Shown here piece after piece: positions 45,253-54,611 of a stretch of DNA of 64,000 bases. Within the stretch, counting starts at the first letter, position 1, and each line of letters begins with the position of its first letter. Position numbers and translations under genes: made by a program. The stretch comes from Kosakonia sp. H02 (GTDB taxonomy: Bacteria > Pseudomonadota > Gammaproteobacteria > Enterobacterales > Enterobacteriaceae): positions 2,356,001 through 2,420,000 of the forward strand of contig CP131915.1 in the NCBI GenBank assembly GCA_030704225.1, read 5' to 3'. The notes under the pieces were generated by a model. It had not been told where the DNA came from. It was given only the letters and a program-made list of their open reading frames with translations, and made no database searches.

Positions 45253-48200
45253 GTGCGCCTGATTATCGCTTTTCTGATGGCCTGGTGCCTCAGCCTGGGA
45301 GCCGTTGCCGCAACGGCTCCCGATGCCCGACAAATCACCCAGGAGCTGGAGCAAGCCAAAGCGGCGAAGAACACGCCGGATCAGGCAGAAACCGTCGAGG
45401 TGCTCCAGGCCGCGCTCAATGCGCTCGACGAACGCAAAGGTTCCCTCGAACGTGCCAAACAATATCAAGACGTTATTGATAATTTTCCTAAACTCTCCCG
45501 CACTCTGCGCTCGCAACTGGAAAACCTGCGGGATGAATCGCCCTCTGTCCCGGCGGCGATGAGCAGCGATGCGCTGAACCAGGAGATCCTGCAAGTCAGC
45601 AGCCAGTTGCTGGAGAAAACCCGACAGGCGCAGCAGGAACAGGAGCGCGCCCGGGAAATCAGCGACTCCTTAAGCCAGCTTCCCCAGCAGCAAACCGACG
45701 CCCGCCGCCAGGTGACCGAGGTTGAGCGCCGCCTGAACGCGCAAACGACCACTACGCCGCTGGCACAGGCGCAAAGCTTTGGTGCACAGGCGGAATCAGC
45801 AAAACTGAGAGCGCTGGTCGATGAACTGGAGCTGGCACAGCTTTCGGCGAATAACCGCCAGGAGCTGGCCCGTATGCGTGCAGAACTGGCGCAAAAGCAG
45901 GGCCAGCAACTGGATGCCTATTTGCAGGCACTGCGTAATCAGCTCAACAGCCAGCGCCAGCGCGAAGCGGAACAGGCGCTGGAAAGCACCGAATTATTGG
46001 CGGAAAACAGCGCCAATTTGCCCGCCAGTATCGTCGAGCAGTTCCGAATCAACCGGGAGCTATCGCAGGCGCTTAACCAGCAGGCGCAGCGCATGGATCT
46101 GGTCGCATCGCAGCAACGCCAGGCCACCGGCCAAACGTTGCAGGTTCGCCAGGCGCTGAACACGCTGCGTGAGCAATCGCAGTGGCTTGGTGCATCGAAT
46201 ATGCTGGGCGAAGCGCTGCGCGCGCAGGTTGCCCGTCTGCCGGAAATGCCCAAGCCGCAGCAACTGGACACCGAAATGGCGCAGTTGCGCGTTCATCGTA
46301 TGCGTTATGAGGATTTGCTCAACAAACAACCGCAGTTACGCCAGATCCGTCAGGCAGACGGCAAGCCGTTAACCGCCGAGCAAAGCCGGATTCTGGAAGC
46401 GCAACTGCGCACACAGCGTGAGTTGCTCAACTCCCTGTTGCAGGGCGGTGATACGCTGATCCTCGAGTTAACCAAACTCAAAGTTTCCAATAGCCAACTG
46501 GAAGACGCACTGAAAGAGGTGAACGAAGCCACCCACCGTTATCTGTTCTGGACGGCGGATGTCAGCCCAATGAGCTTCTCCTGGCCTCTCGAAATCGTGC
46601 AGGATCTGCGCCGGTTGCTGTCGCTTGATACCATCAGCCAGTTGGGCAAAGCCAGTGCCATGGTGCTGACCAGCAAAGAGACGCTATTCCCGCTGTTTGG
46701 CGCGCTGATTCTGGTGGGCGTCAGTATCTATTCGCGCCGGCATTTTACCCGTTTTCTGGAGCGTTCCAGCGCCCGCGTGGGGAAAGTGACGCAGGATCAC
46801 TTCTGGCTCACCATGCGCACCGTCTTCTGGTCAATTCTTGTGGCGTCGCCGCTACCGGTGCTGTGGGCGACGCTGGGTTACTGTTTGCAGGAAGCCTGGC
46901 CCTACCCGCTGGCGGTGGCGATTGGCGATGGCGTGACCGCCACCGTGCCGCTGCTGTGGGTAGTAATGATTTGCGCCACTTTTGCCCGCCCCACCGGCTT
47001 ATTCGTCGCGCACTTTGGCTGGCCGCGTAACCGCGTCGCGCGGGGAATGCGTTACTACCTGATGAGCATCGGCTTTATTGTGCCGCTGATCATGGCGTTG
47101 ATCATGTTCGATAACCTCAACGATCGGGAGTTCTCCGGCTCGCTGGGGCGGCTGTGCTTTATTCTGATTTGCGGTGCGCTGGCGATCGTGACGCTGAGCC
47201 TGAAGCGCGCCGGGATCCCGCTGTATGTCGATAAGAGCGGCAACAGCAACAATATGCCCAATCATATGCTGTGGAACCTGCTGTTATGCGCGCCGTTATC
47301 GGCGATCCTCGCCGCTGCGGTCGGTTATCTGGCAACAGCGCAGGCGCTGCTGGCTCGTCTGGAAACCTCCGTCGCCATCTGGTTCCTGCTGCTGGTGGTG
47401 TATCACATCATTCGCCGCTGGATGCTTATTCAGCGCCGTCGCCTGGCATTCGAGCGCGCCCGCCATCGCCGCGCAGAGATCCTCGCTCAACGCGCACGCG
47501 GTGAAGATGATTCCGCGCATCAAACCAGTACCGAAGGCAGCGCTGACGTGGATGAGCAGGAAGTCGATCTGGACGCGATCAGCGTGCAGTCGCTGCGCCT
47601 GGTGCGCTCGATCCTGATGCTTATCGCCCTGCTTTCAGTGATTGTGCTGTGGTCTGAGATTCACTCCGCTTTTGGTTTTCTGGAAAACATTCCTCTGTGG
47701 GATGTCACCTCAACGGTGCAGGGGGTGGAAAGCCTTGAGCCGATCACCCTCGGTGCGGTGTTGATCGCCATTCTGGTGTTTATTATCACCACGCAACTGG
47801 TACGCAATCTTCCCGCGTTGCTGGAGCTGGCGCTGTTGCAGCATCTGGAGCTAACGCCGGGTACCGGCTACGCCATTACCACCATCACCAAATATCTGCT
47901 GATGCTGTTTGGCGGGCTGGTGGGCTTCTCGATGATCGGTATTGAATGGGCCAAATTGCAGTGGCTGGTGGCGGCACTCGGCGTAGGACTGGGGTTTGGT
48001 TTGCAGGAGATCTTCGCCAACTTTATCTCTGGCCTGATCATTTTGTTTGAAAAGCCGATCCGCATTGGCGATACGGTAACGATCCGCGATCTGACCGGCA
48101 GCATCACGAAGATCAACACCCGCGCCACCACCATCAGCGACTGGGATCGCAAAGAGATCATCGTGCCGAACAAGGCCTTTATCACCGAGCAGTTTATCAA

Positions 48201-48585
48201 CTGGTCGCTGTCAGATTCCGTTACGCGTGTAGTGCTGACCGTTCCGGCTCCGGCCGATGCCAACAGCGAAGAGATCACGCAGATCCTCTACACCGCCGCC
48301 GAGCGCTGTTCGCTGGTGATTGATAACCCGGCTCCGGAAGTGTTCCTCGTGGATTTGCAACAAGGCTTACAGCTGTTTGAATTGCGTATTTACGCCGCTG
48401 AGATGGGGCATCGTATGCCGCTGCGTCACGAAATCCACCAGCTTATCCTGGCAGGCTTCCGTGAACACGGTATCGATTTGCCCTTCCCGCCGTTCCAGAT
48501 GCGCCTCGAAAGTCTCGATGGTAAACGCTCCGCCAGAACGCTCTCGTCCGCAGGCAGAACCAGCCGCCCGGCGGGTAGTTTATAA
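45253..48585 (+). CDS. mscM: Miniconductance mechanosensitive channel MscM
   Basis: A 1110-residue MscS-family channel. A signal peptide at about 1-20 is followed by a long periplasmic coiled-coil domain to about 480, then about eleven membrane segments. The MscS core near the C-terminus has EIFANFISGLIILFEKPIRI and the beta domain DLTGSITKINTRATTI. The start is GTG at 45253 after GGGAG. Cotranscribed with psd, as in E. coli. Confidence 0.94.
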   Translation: MRLIIAFLMAWCLSLGAVAATAPDARQITQELEQAKAAKNTPDQAETVEVLQAALNALDERKGSLERAKQYQDVIDNFPKLSRTLRSQLENLRDESPSVPAAMSSDALNQEILQVSSQLLEKTRQAQQEQERAREISDSLSQLPQQQTDARRQVTEVERRLNAQTTTTPLAQAQSFGAQAESAKLRALVDELELAQLSANNRQELARMRAELAQKQGQQLDAYLQALRNQLNSQRQREAEQALESTELLAENSANLPASIVEQFRINRELSQALNQQAQRMDLVASQQRQATGQTLQVRQALNTLREQSQWLGASNMLGEALRAQVARLPEMPKPQQLDTEMAQLRVHRMRYEDLLNKQPQLRQIRQADGKPLTAEQSRILEAQLRTQRELLNSLLQGGDTLILELTKLKVSNSQLEDALKEVNEATHRYLFWTADVSPMSFSWPLEIVQDLRRLLSLDTISQLGKASAMVLTSKETLFPLFGALILVGVSIYSRRHFTRFLERSSARVGKVTQDHFWLTMRTVFWSILVASPLPVLWATLGYCLQEAWPYPLAVAIGDGVTATVPLLWVVMICATFARPTGLFVAHFGWPRNRVARGMRYYLMSIGFIVPLIMALIMFDNLNDREFSGSLGRLCFILICGALAIVTLSLKRAGIPLYVDKSGNSNNMPNHMLWNLLLCAPLSAILAAAVGYLATAQALLARLETSVAIWFLLLVVYHIIRRWMLIQRRRLAFERARHRRAEILAQRARGEDDSAHQTSTEGSADVDEQEVDLDAISVQSLRLVRSILMLIALLSVIVLWSEIHSAFGFLENIPLWDVTSTVQGVESLEPITLGAVLIAILVFIITTQLVRNLPALLELALLQHLELTPGTGYAITTITKYLLMLFGGLVGFSMIGIEWAKLQWLVAALGVGLGFGLQEIFANFISGLIILFEKPIRIGDTVTIRDLTGSITKINTRATTISDWDRKEIIVPNKAFITEQFINWSLSDSVTRVVLTVPAPADANSEEITQILYTAAERCSLVIDNPAPEVFLVDLQQGLQLFELRIYAAEMGHRMPLRHEIHQLILAGFREHGIDLPFPPFQMRLESLDGKRSARTLSSAGRTSRPAGSL

Positions 48586-48601
48586 GACTGTGCGGTTAAC
48601 C

Positions 48602-48685
48602 GCCTGATGGCGCTACGCTTATCAGGCCTACGGAGTTTCGGGTTTGTGGGTTTTCAGGCCGGGTAAGGCGTAGCCGCCACCCGGC
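48602..48685. repeat. REP/BIME element
   Basis: Two REP-type palindromic units, GCCTGATGGCG..CGCTTATCAGGC (48602-48627) and GCCGGGTAAGGCG..CCACCCGGC (48658-48685), in opposite arrangement directly after mscM. Confidence 0.8.
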
Positions 48686-48690
48686 AATGA

Positions 48691-49005
48691 TTACAAGCAC
48701 AACTTATAGCGCAAGAAAAAACGCCACAACCAAAAAGCAAAAACGGAGAGGAAGATCAGATACAGGAACCAATGGTGCTTTTTTTTCCAGATAAGCAGAT
48801 AAATGAACGGGAAAAAAAGCGGGATCGTAATAACTATACCTACATCCCGGATGTCATCGCTTTCGATATAGGTAATTAAATCGCATATATTTTTTATGCC
48901 GTCGCCATCAATAAACCACTCTTTATCCTGCATTGAAAAGAGCGAGATAAGTAGAATACTGAGCCAGAACCAGACAAAACCCAGTGTAAATCCCCTCCAG
49001 CGCAT
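48691..49005 (-). CDS. Small membrane protein paired with a transglycosylase-like protein
   Basis: 104 residues with three predicted membrane helices (LGFVWFWLSILLISLF, VGIVITIPLFFPFIYLLIW, WFLYLIFLSVFAFWLWRFF). Not recognised. The ATG follows the TAG of the upstream gene without any gap, so the two are translationally coupled. A membrane-bound immunity protein or a holin-like partner are both possible. AT-rich and rich in Phe/Leu/Trp codons unlike the flanking core genes. Confidence 0.6.
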   Translation of the reverse strand: MRWRGFTLGFVWFWLSILLISLFSMQDKEWFIDGDGIKNICDLITYIESDDIRDVGIVITIPLFFPFIYLLIWKKKHHWFLYLIFLSVFAFWLWRFFLRYKLCL

Positions 49006-49719
49006 CTAGTTTCCTCGCATGATTTTCATGAGACTGTCTTTCTTTTCAATAATTCGACGACCATATTCGCTGTATGCTCTTGCAGGTGTACCAGGCTGAG
49101 ACTGGAATGAATCGATAAAATCATTTTTATCTCTGCCAATACCGCGGTTATATCTTGAACCGGCCAATATTATCTGCTCATCCGTCAGATTGATAGTATC
49201 GCCTCCCGGATTGTCATGAAGAATAAGATCCCGAAGATGGAATGCGACGATCCTGATGTTGAAGCGACTATCAAGCAAGCATTGCGAAAGCTTGTATTGT
49301 TGAAAGGAAGTGAGTGTTTCCGGTCTGATACCTATCGTTTGAGCCGCGGCTCGGAGCTGTATTGCAATCGAACCAACAGAAGTGGAGTTGGAATATTTAT
49401 TGTCGGTTTTCCTCATAATGGTTTCTAATAATTGCCTAAATTGTAATACGCCGACACTCTTAAAGCGTTCAGGAGTACCACCAACTTCGGATACCGCAAC
49501 GCCTGCAAGCAGTAACTCAGGAATTTGAGCTTCTCTGGCAAACTGCTGAATCATCCCTCTGTGATGGATGAGCCACGCCGTTTTATATAGCCACAGATAC
49601 GCCGTTCCGGTGTTGTAATTCCAGTTAGTAGGGAGGGCATACCACCGGAAGAAATCAAAACCATCCCAGTGCGGGAATCCATGTTTATCAACCTTACAAA
49701 ATAATAATGAATCATCCAT
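49006..49719 (-). CDS. Lytic-transglycosylase-like protein, possible antibacterial effector
   Basis: 237 residues without signal peptide or membrane helix. By eye it has the lysozyme-like SLT layout: LLLAGVAVSEVGG with candidate catalytic E78, SVGSIAIQLRAAA (114-126) in place of the usual GxGQ block, SRFNIRIVAFHLRDL (NI..A..L) and ILAGSRYNRGIG (YN.G, 190-193). It would cut peptidoglycan glycan strands. The lack of a signal peptide and a coupled membrane partner fit a type VI effector or a phage-type lysin. AT-rich insert in the place of E. coli yjeM-yjeN-yjeO. Start has AAGGA upstream. Confidence 0.55.
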   Translation of the reverse strand: MDDSLLFCKVDKHGFPHWDGFDFFRWYALPTNWNYNTGTAYLWLYKTAWLIHHRGMIQQFAREAQIPELLLAGVAVSEVGGTPERFKSVGVLQFRQLLETIMRKTDNKYSNSTSVGSIAIQLRAAAQTIGIRPETLTSFQQYKLSQCLLDSRFNIRIVAFHLRDLILHDNPGGDTINLTDEQIILAGSRYNRGIGRDKNDFIDSFQSQPGTPARAYSEYGRRIIEKKDSLMKIMRGN

Positions 49720-49947
49720 GATTATTCCTTATTCATTAACGGAAACGATATTAAAAACCTCAGCGAAATGCTAATAACGGTGAAAGATAAATGCCGTGAT
49801 ATATATCGAGAAAGCATTTTATTTAAATAGTCATGGATGTTACGGAGAGAAAAAAGAATAACTTAAAAGAATTTTTATATAGGAATAATACAAGAAGAGT
49901 TAATTGTTCAGGGGCGCAATGTTATGTGCCCCTATTTATAAAAACAA
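49720..49947. other. AT-rich intergenic region
   Basis: 228 bases, strongly AT-rich, holding the upstream region of the transglycosylase-like gene and the 3' side of epmA. The only structure seen is GGGGC-N12-GCCCC at 49912-49933, a possible epmA terminator with a poor U-tract. Confidence 0.5.
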
Positions 49948-50925
49948 TTACGCCCTGTCGACGGTAAACGCCATCACCTCTGCCAGGCTTTCGGCCTGCA
50001 ACGCCAGCATCACCAGGCGATCGACACCCAGCGCGACACCGGAGCAATCCGGCAGGCCGGCTTTTAGCGCTTCCAGTAAATTGACATCCACCGACTGCTG
50101 CGGCAATCCGCGCGCGGCGCGCTTGCGGTTATCCTGATCGAAACGCTGCTGCTGCTCGCGGGCATCGGTCAGTTCGTGGAACCCATTCGCCAGTTCGATG
50201 CCTTTAAAATAGACCTCAAAACGCTCGGCCACGCGGTGATCTTCGGTACTGATCTGCGCCAGCGCCGCCTGGCTTGCCGGGAAGTGATAGACAAATGCAG
50301 GACGCTCTTTACCAATCTGCGGCTCCACACCCATGGTGAACAGCAGTTGCAGCAGGGTGTCCCGGTCTTCTTCGGTATCGGCGATATTGCTCAGATCGAG
50401 CTTCGCCGCCACTTCGCGCAGTTGGGTTTTATCCGCAGAAAGGGGATCGACTTCCAGATAGCGCTGAAACGCTTGCTGATAAGAGAGGGATTCCGCCGCC
50501 GGGCATTCCAGCACCTGCTGGAGTAAATCATCCACCTCATTCATCAAACGGTACATGTCATAGTGCGGACGATACCATTCGAGCATGGTGAATTCAGGGT
50601 TGTGATGACGCCCCATCTCTTCATTACGAAAGCTGCGGCAAAGCTGGAATACCGGGCCGCAACCTGCGGCCAGCAGGCGTTTCATATGGTATTCCGGGCT
50701 GGTCATCAGATAGAGATTGATACCCTGAGAATGGCCGGGGCCAACAAAACGGGTTTCGAACGGGACCAGATGCACATCGGTCACCGTCGCCTGGCTCATA
50801 CAGGGCGTTTCCACCTCCAGTACGCCACGATCGGCAAAGAAGCGACGGATTTCCGCCATAATTGCCGCGCGTTTTAATAAATTGGGGATGGATGCGCTCG
50901 GCTGCCAGGTTGCCGTCTCGCTCAT
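49948..50925 (-). CDS. epmA: EF-P lysine ligase EpmA
   Basis: A 325-residue class II lysyl-tRNA synthetase-like enzyme that attaches (R)-beta-lysine to K34 of EF-P. Motif 2 FRNEEMGRHHNPEFTMLEWY and motif 3 SGVALGVDRLVMLAL are present; there is no anticodon-binding domain. The start MSETATWQPSASIPN matches E. coli; the frame is open 38 codons upstream. Divergent from frdA. Confidence 0.96.
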   Translation of the reverse strand: MSETATWQPSASIPNLLKRAAIMAEIRRFFADRGVLEVETPCMSQATVTDVHLVPFETRFVGPGHSQGINLYLMTSPEYHMKRLLAAGCGPVFQLCRSFRNEEMGRHHNPEFTMLEWYRPHYDMYRLMNEVDDLLQQVLECPAAESLSYQQAFQRYLEVDPLSADKTQLREVAAKLDLSNIADTEEDRDTLLQLLFTMGVEPQIGKERPAFVYHFPASQAALAQISTEDHRVAERFEVYFKGIELANGFHELTDAREQQQRFDQDNRKRAARGLPQQSVDVNLLEALKAGLPDCSGVALGVDRLVMLALQAESLAEVMAFTVDRA

Positions 50926-51233
50926 GGTACGTTCTCCGATTTGAAACAAGGGCACGAAGTCTACCCGCATCGATCCCCTGAGACAAATTTTGCTCAAAAA
51001 ATTTTCATTTACGCTGGCTATAAATAAAGGGGGAAACATTTTGTGGTGATATCGATCAAGATTGCTGCTGCATAACGGGAGAGAACAGCAAAAAAATCGA
51101 ACACATCAAATTTCCCCGAGATCTCTACGGTTATACTGCCCCTTACCCAAAAAGGAGCAGTGGAACACTTCCGCAACTACCTTGAGCGCTTCAGGCTTAT
51201 CGTTGCGGAACAACAATAATCTGGAGGAATGTC
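50926..51233. other. Divergent epmA-frdA regulatory region
   Basis: 308 bases without a gene. It holds the FNR site at 51046-51059 and the frdA ribosome-binding site (CTGGAGG). NarL heptamers are expected from E. coli but were not assigned. Confidence 0.6.
51046..51059. promoter_or_regulatory. FNR site of the frd operon
   Basis: GTGAT-ATCG-ATCAA matches TTGAT-N4-ATCAA with one mismatch, upstream of frdABCD, a classic FNR-activated operon. Confidence 0.7.
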
Positions 51234-53024
51234 GTGCAAACCTTTCAAGCCGATATCGCTGTGATTGGCGCAGGCGGAGCAGGATTACGTACCGCGATCG
51301 CCGCGGCGCAAGCCCATCCCAACGCCAAAATCGCATTGATTTCAAAAGTCTATCCCATGCGCAGCCACACGGTTGCCGCTGAAGGTGGTTCCGCCGCCGT
51401 CGCCCAGGATCATGACAGCTTTGAGTACCATTTCCACGATACCGTCGCCGGGGGTGACTGGTTGTGCGAACAGGATGTCGTTGATTATTTTGTACATCAT
51501 TGCCCGACAGAGATGACCCAGCTCGAACAGTGGGGTTGTCCGTGGAGCCGCCGCCCGGATGGCAGCGTCAATGTGCGCCGCTTCGGCGGGATGAAAATCG
51601 AACGCACCTGGTTCGCCGCCGATAAAACCGGCTTCCACATGCTGCATACCCTGTTTCAAACCTCCCTTCAGTTCCCGCAAATCCAGCGTTTTGACGAGCA
51701 TTTTGTGCTCGATATTCTGGTGGATGACAACCATGCCCGCGGCCTGGTCGCCATGAATATGATGGAAGGCACGCTGGTGCAGATCCGTGCCAATGCGGTG
51801 GTGATGGCAACGGGCGGCGCGGGTCGCGTTTACCGTTACAACACCAATGGCGGAATCGTGACCGGCGACGGCATGGGCATGGCGCTGGCGCATGGTGTTC
51901 CGCTGCGCGATATGGAGTTTGTGCAGTACCATCCTACCGGCCTGCCCGGTTCCGGCATCCTGATGACCGAAGGCTGTCGCGGCGAAGGCGGGATCCTCGT
52001 CAACAAAGACGGCTACCGTTATTTGCAAGATTACGGCATGGGGCCGGAAACGCCGCTCGGCGAGCCGAAAAACAAATATATGGAACTCGGCCCGCGCGAC
52101 AAAGTGTCACAGGCGTTCTGGCATGAATGGCGTAAAGGCAACACCATCTCCACGCCGCGCGGCGATGTGGTGTATCTCGATCTGCGCCATCTTGGCGAGA
52201 AAAAGATCAAAGAGCGCTTGCCGTTTATCTGTGAACTGGCGAAAGCCTATGTCGGTGTTGATCCGATCAAAGAACCGATCCCGGTTCGCCCAACCGCGCA
52301 CTACACCATGGGCGGTATTGAGACCGATCAAAACTGCGAATCCCGTATTACCGGGCTGTTCGCGGTGGGCGAATGTTCGTCTGTCGGCCTGCACGGCGCC
52401 AACCGACTCGGCTCCAACTCGCTGGCGGAACTGGTGGTCTTTGGTCGCCTTGCCGGTGAACGCGCATTCGAACGTTCGGCAACAGCAAGCCAGGCGAACG
52501 ACGACGCGCTGAACGCGCAGGCGGCGGACGTCGAACAGCGTCTGAAAGCGCTGGTTAATCAGAACGGCACGGAAAGCTGGGCGAAAATCCGCGATGAGAT
52601 GGGCGAATCGATGGAAGAAGGCTGCGGCATTTACCGTACGCCGGAATTAATGCAGAAAACTGTCGATAAGCTGGCCGAGTTGCAGGAGCGCTTTAAACGC
52701 GTGCGCATTACCGATACTTCCAGCGTCTTCAATACCGATGTGCTCTACACCATTGAGCTGGGACACGGCCTGAACGTTGCCGAATGTATGGCGCACTCTG
52801 CGCTGGCGCGTAAAGAGTCTCGTGGTGCCCATCAGCGCCTGGATGAAGGCTGTACCGAGCGCGATGACGTTAACTTCCTCAAACACACGCTGGCTTTCCG
52901 CGATGCAGACGGCGCAACCCGTCTGGAATACAGCGATGTGAAGATCACCACGCTGCCACCGGCGAAACGCGTTTATGGCGCGGAAGCCGAGTCGGGCGAG
53001 AAGAAGGAGACGAACAATGGCTGA
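51234..53024 (+). CDS. frdA: Fumarate reductase flavoprotein subunit
   Basis: 596 residues. Catalytic subunit reducing fumarate to succinate in anaerobic respiration. FAD loop IGAGGAGLRTAIAAA, covalent-FAD histidine H45 in MRSHTVAAEGG (H44 without Met), and GGAGRVYRYNTN. The start is GTG with GGAGG upstream, as in E. coli. It overlaps frdB by eight bases. Confidence 0.97.
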   Translation: MQTFQADIAVIGAGGAGLRTAIAAAQAHPNAKIALISKVYPMRSHTVAAEGGSAAVAQDHDSFEYHFHDTVAGGDWLCEQDVVDYFVHHCPTEMTQLEQWGCPWSRRPDGSVNVRRFGGMKIERTWFAADKTGFHMLHTLFQTSLQFPQIQRFDEHFVLDILVDDNHARGLVAMNMMEGTLVQIRANAVVMATGGAGRVYRYNTNGGIVTGDGMGMALAHGVPLRDMEFVQYHPTGLPGSGILMTEGCRGEGGILVNKDGYRYLQDYGMGPETPLGEPKNKYMELGPRDKVSQAFWHEWRKGNTISTPRGDVVYLDLRHLGEKKIKERLPFICELAKAYVGVDPIKEPIPVRPTAHYTMGGIETDQNCESRITGLFAVGECSSVGLHGANRLGSNSLAELVVFGRLAGERAFERSATASQANDDALNAQAADVEQRLKALVNQNGTESWAKIRDEMGESMEEGCGIYRTPELMQKTVDKLAELQERFKRVRITDTSSVFNTDVLYTIELGHGLNVAECMAHSALARKESRGAHQRLDEGCTERDDVNFLKHTLAFRDADGATRLEYSDVKITTLPPAKRVYGAEAESGEKKETNNG

Positions 53025-53751
53025 GATGAACAATCTGAAAGTCGAGGTGGTGCGTTACAACCCGGAAGTAGACGATGCCCCGCACAGCGCCTTTTATGAT
53101 GTGCCGTACGATGAAGCCACGTCACTGCTCGACGCCCTGAACTACATCAAAGACAACCTTGCACCGGATCTGAGCTACCGCTGGTCGTGCCGTATGGCGA
53201 TTTGCGGTTCCTGCGGCATGATGGTCAACAAAGTGCCGAAACTGGCCTGTAAAACCTTTTTGCGCGACTACACAAAAGGGTTGAAAGTCGAGGCGCTGGC
53301 TAACTTCCCGATTGAGCGCGATTTGGTGGTCGATATGACCCACTTTATCGAAAGCCTCGAAGCGATTAAGCCTTATATCATCGGCAATACGCGCACGCCG
53401 GATCAGGGTCCAGGGAAACAGACCCCGGCGCAAATGGCGAAGTATCACCAGTTTTCCGGCTGTATCAACTGCGGTCTCTGTTATGCCGCCTGCCCGCAAT
53501 TCGGTTTGAATCCAGAGTTTATCGGCCCGGCAGCCATTACGCTGGCGCATCGCTATAACCTGGATAGCCGCGACAACGGTAAGAAAGAGCGCATGGGGCA
53601 ACTCAACAGCCAGAACGGCGTGTGGAGCTGTACGTTTGTCGGTTACTGCTCGGAAGTCTGTCCGAAGCATGTCGATCCGGCTGCTGCCATTCAGCAGGGC
53701 AAGATAGAGAGCTCGAAAGACTTTCTTATCGCCACCCTGAAACCACGCTAA
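53017..53751 (+). CDS. frdB: Fumarate reductase iron-sulfur subunit
   Basis: 244 residues. [2Fe-2S] cysteines in WSCRMAICGSCGMM and LACKTF, and the [4Fe-4S]/[3Fe-4S] cysteines in CINCGLCYAACP and CSEVCPKHVDP. It links menaquinol oxidation in FrdCD to FrdA. ATG at 53017 overlaps frdA. Confidence 0.97.
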   Translation: MAEMNNLKVEVVRYNPEVDDAPHSAFYDVPYDEATSLLDALNYIKDNLAPDLSYRWSCRMAICGSCGMMVNKVPKLACKTFLRDYTKGLKVEALANFPIERDLVVDMTHFIESLEAIKPYIIGNTRTPDQGPGKQTPAQMAKYHQFSGCINCGLCYAACPQFGLNPEFIGPAAITLAHRYNLDSRDNGKKERMGQLNSQNGVWSCTFVGYCSEVCPKHVDPAAAIQQGKIESSKDFLIATLKPR

Positions 53752-53761
53752 GGAGTGCATT

Positions 53762-54157
53762 ATGACGACTAAACGCAAAGCCTGGGTTCGTCCCGTGCCG
53801 TCAACCTGGTGGAAAACCCTGCCGTTTTATCGCTTCTATATGCTGCGTGAAGGAACGGCGGTGCCCGCCGTCTGGTTTAGCCTTGAGCTGATCTACGGCC
53901 TTTTTGCACTCAAAAATGGCCCGGAAAGCTGGGCCGGGTTTGTGGTTTTTCTGCAAAACCCGGTGGTGCTTATCTTAAACCTGGTAGCGTTGGCGGCAGC
54001 GTTGCTGCACACCAAAACCTGGTTTGATCTGGCACCGAAAGCATCGCTCATCATTGTGAAAGACGAAAAATTGGGGCCAGAGCCGGTTGTCAGAGGGCTG
54101 TGGGTGGTAACTGCCGTGGTCACGGTGGTTGTCTTATTTATCGCCCTGTTCTGGTAA
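53762..54157 (+). CDS. frdC: Fumarate reductase membrane anchor FrdC
   Basis: 131 residues, three membrane helices; with FrdD it anchors the enzyme and forms the menaquinol site. N-terminus KRKAWVRPVPSTWWKTLPFY is typical. Ribosome-binding site AAGGAG just upstream. Confidence 0.96.
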   Translation: MTTKRKAWVRPVPSTWWKTLPFYRFYMLREGTAVPAVWFSLELIYGLFALKNGPESWAGFVVFLQNPVVLILNLVALAAALLHTKTWFDLAPKASLIIVKDEKLGPEPVVRGLWVVTAVVTVVVLFIALFW

Positions 54158-54167
54158 GGAGGCCATT

Positions 54168-54527
54168 GTGATTAACCCGAATCCAAAACGTTCCGATGAA
54201 CCCATGTTCTGGGGGTTGTTTGGCGCAGGCGGTATGTGGAGCGCCATTTTCGCACCGGTGATGATTCTGCTGGTGGGCTTATTGTTACCGCTGGGGTTCT
54301 TCCCGGGCGACGCACTGAGCTATGAACGCGTGCTGGCATTTGCGCAAACCTTTATCGGCCGTGCTTTTCTCTTTTTAATGATTGTGTTGCCGGTGTGGTG
54401 CGGTTTGCACCGTATTCACCACATGATGCATGACTTAAAAATTCATGTGCCCAGCGGTAAATGGGTGTTCTATGGCCTCGCGGCGATCCTGACCATTGTT
54501 ACTCTGGTAGGGGTCATTACCCTTTGA
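54168..54527 (+). CDS. frdD: Fumarate reductase membrane anchor FrdD
   Basis: 119 residues, three membrane helices, start GTG at 54168 after AAGGAGG, as in E. coli (VINPNPKRSDEPMFWG). In E. coli the ampC promoter lies inside frdD; ampC is absent here and blc follows. Confidence 0.96.
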   Translation: MINPNPKRSDEPMFWGLFGAGGMWSAIFAPVMILLVGLLLPLGFFPGDALSYERVLAFAQTFIGRAFLFLMIVLPVWCGLHRIHHMMHDLKIHVPSGKWVFYGLAAILTIVTLVGVITL

Positions 54528-54535
54528 TACCTGTC

Positions 54536-54559
54536 GCTCTCCTGCGCAAGTGGGAGAGC
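54536..54559 (+). terminator. Hairpin after frdD
   Basis: GCTCTCC-N10-GGAGAGC, nine bases after the frdD stop, followed by AAATTTC rather than a U-run. It sits where E. coli has the frd terminator/ampC attenuator. Confidence 0.5.
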
Positions 54560-54611
54560 AAATTTCCCGCCAGCTTCTACACTTACGTAAAAGTCTGGAA
54601 GGAAAATCACC

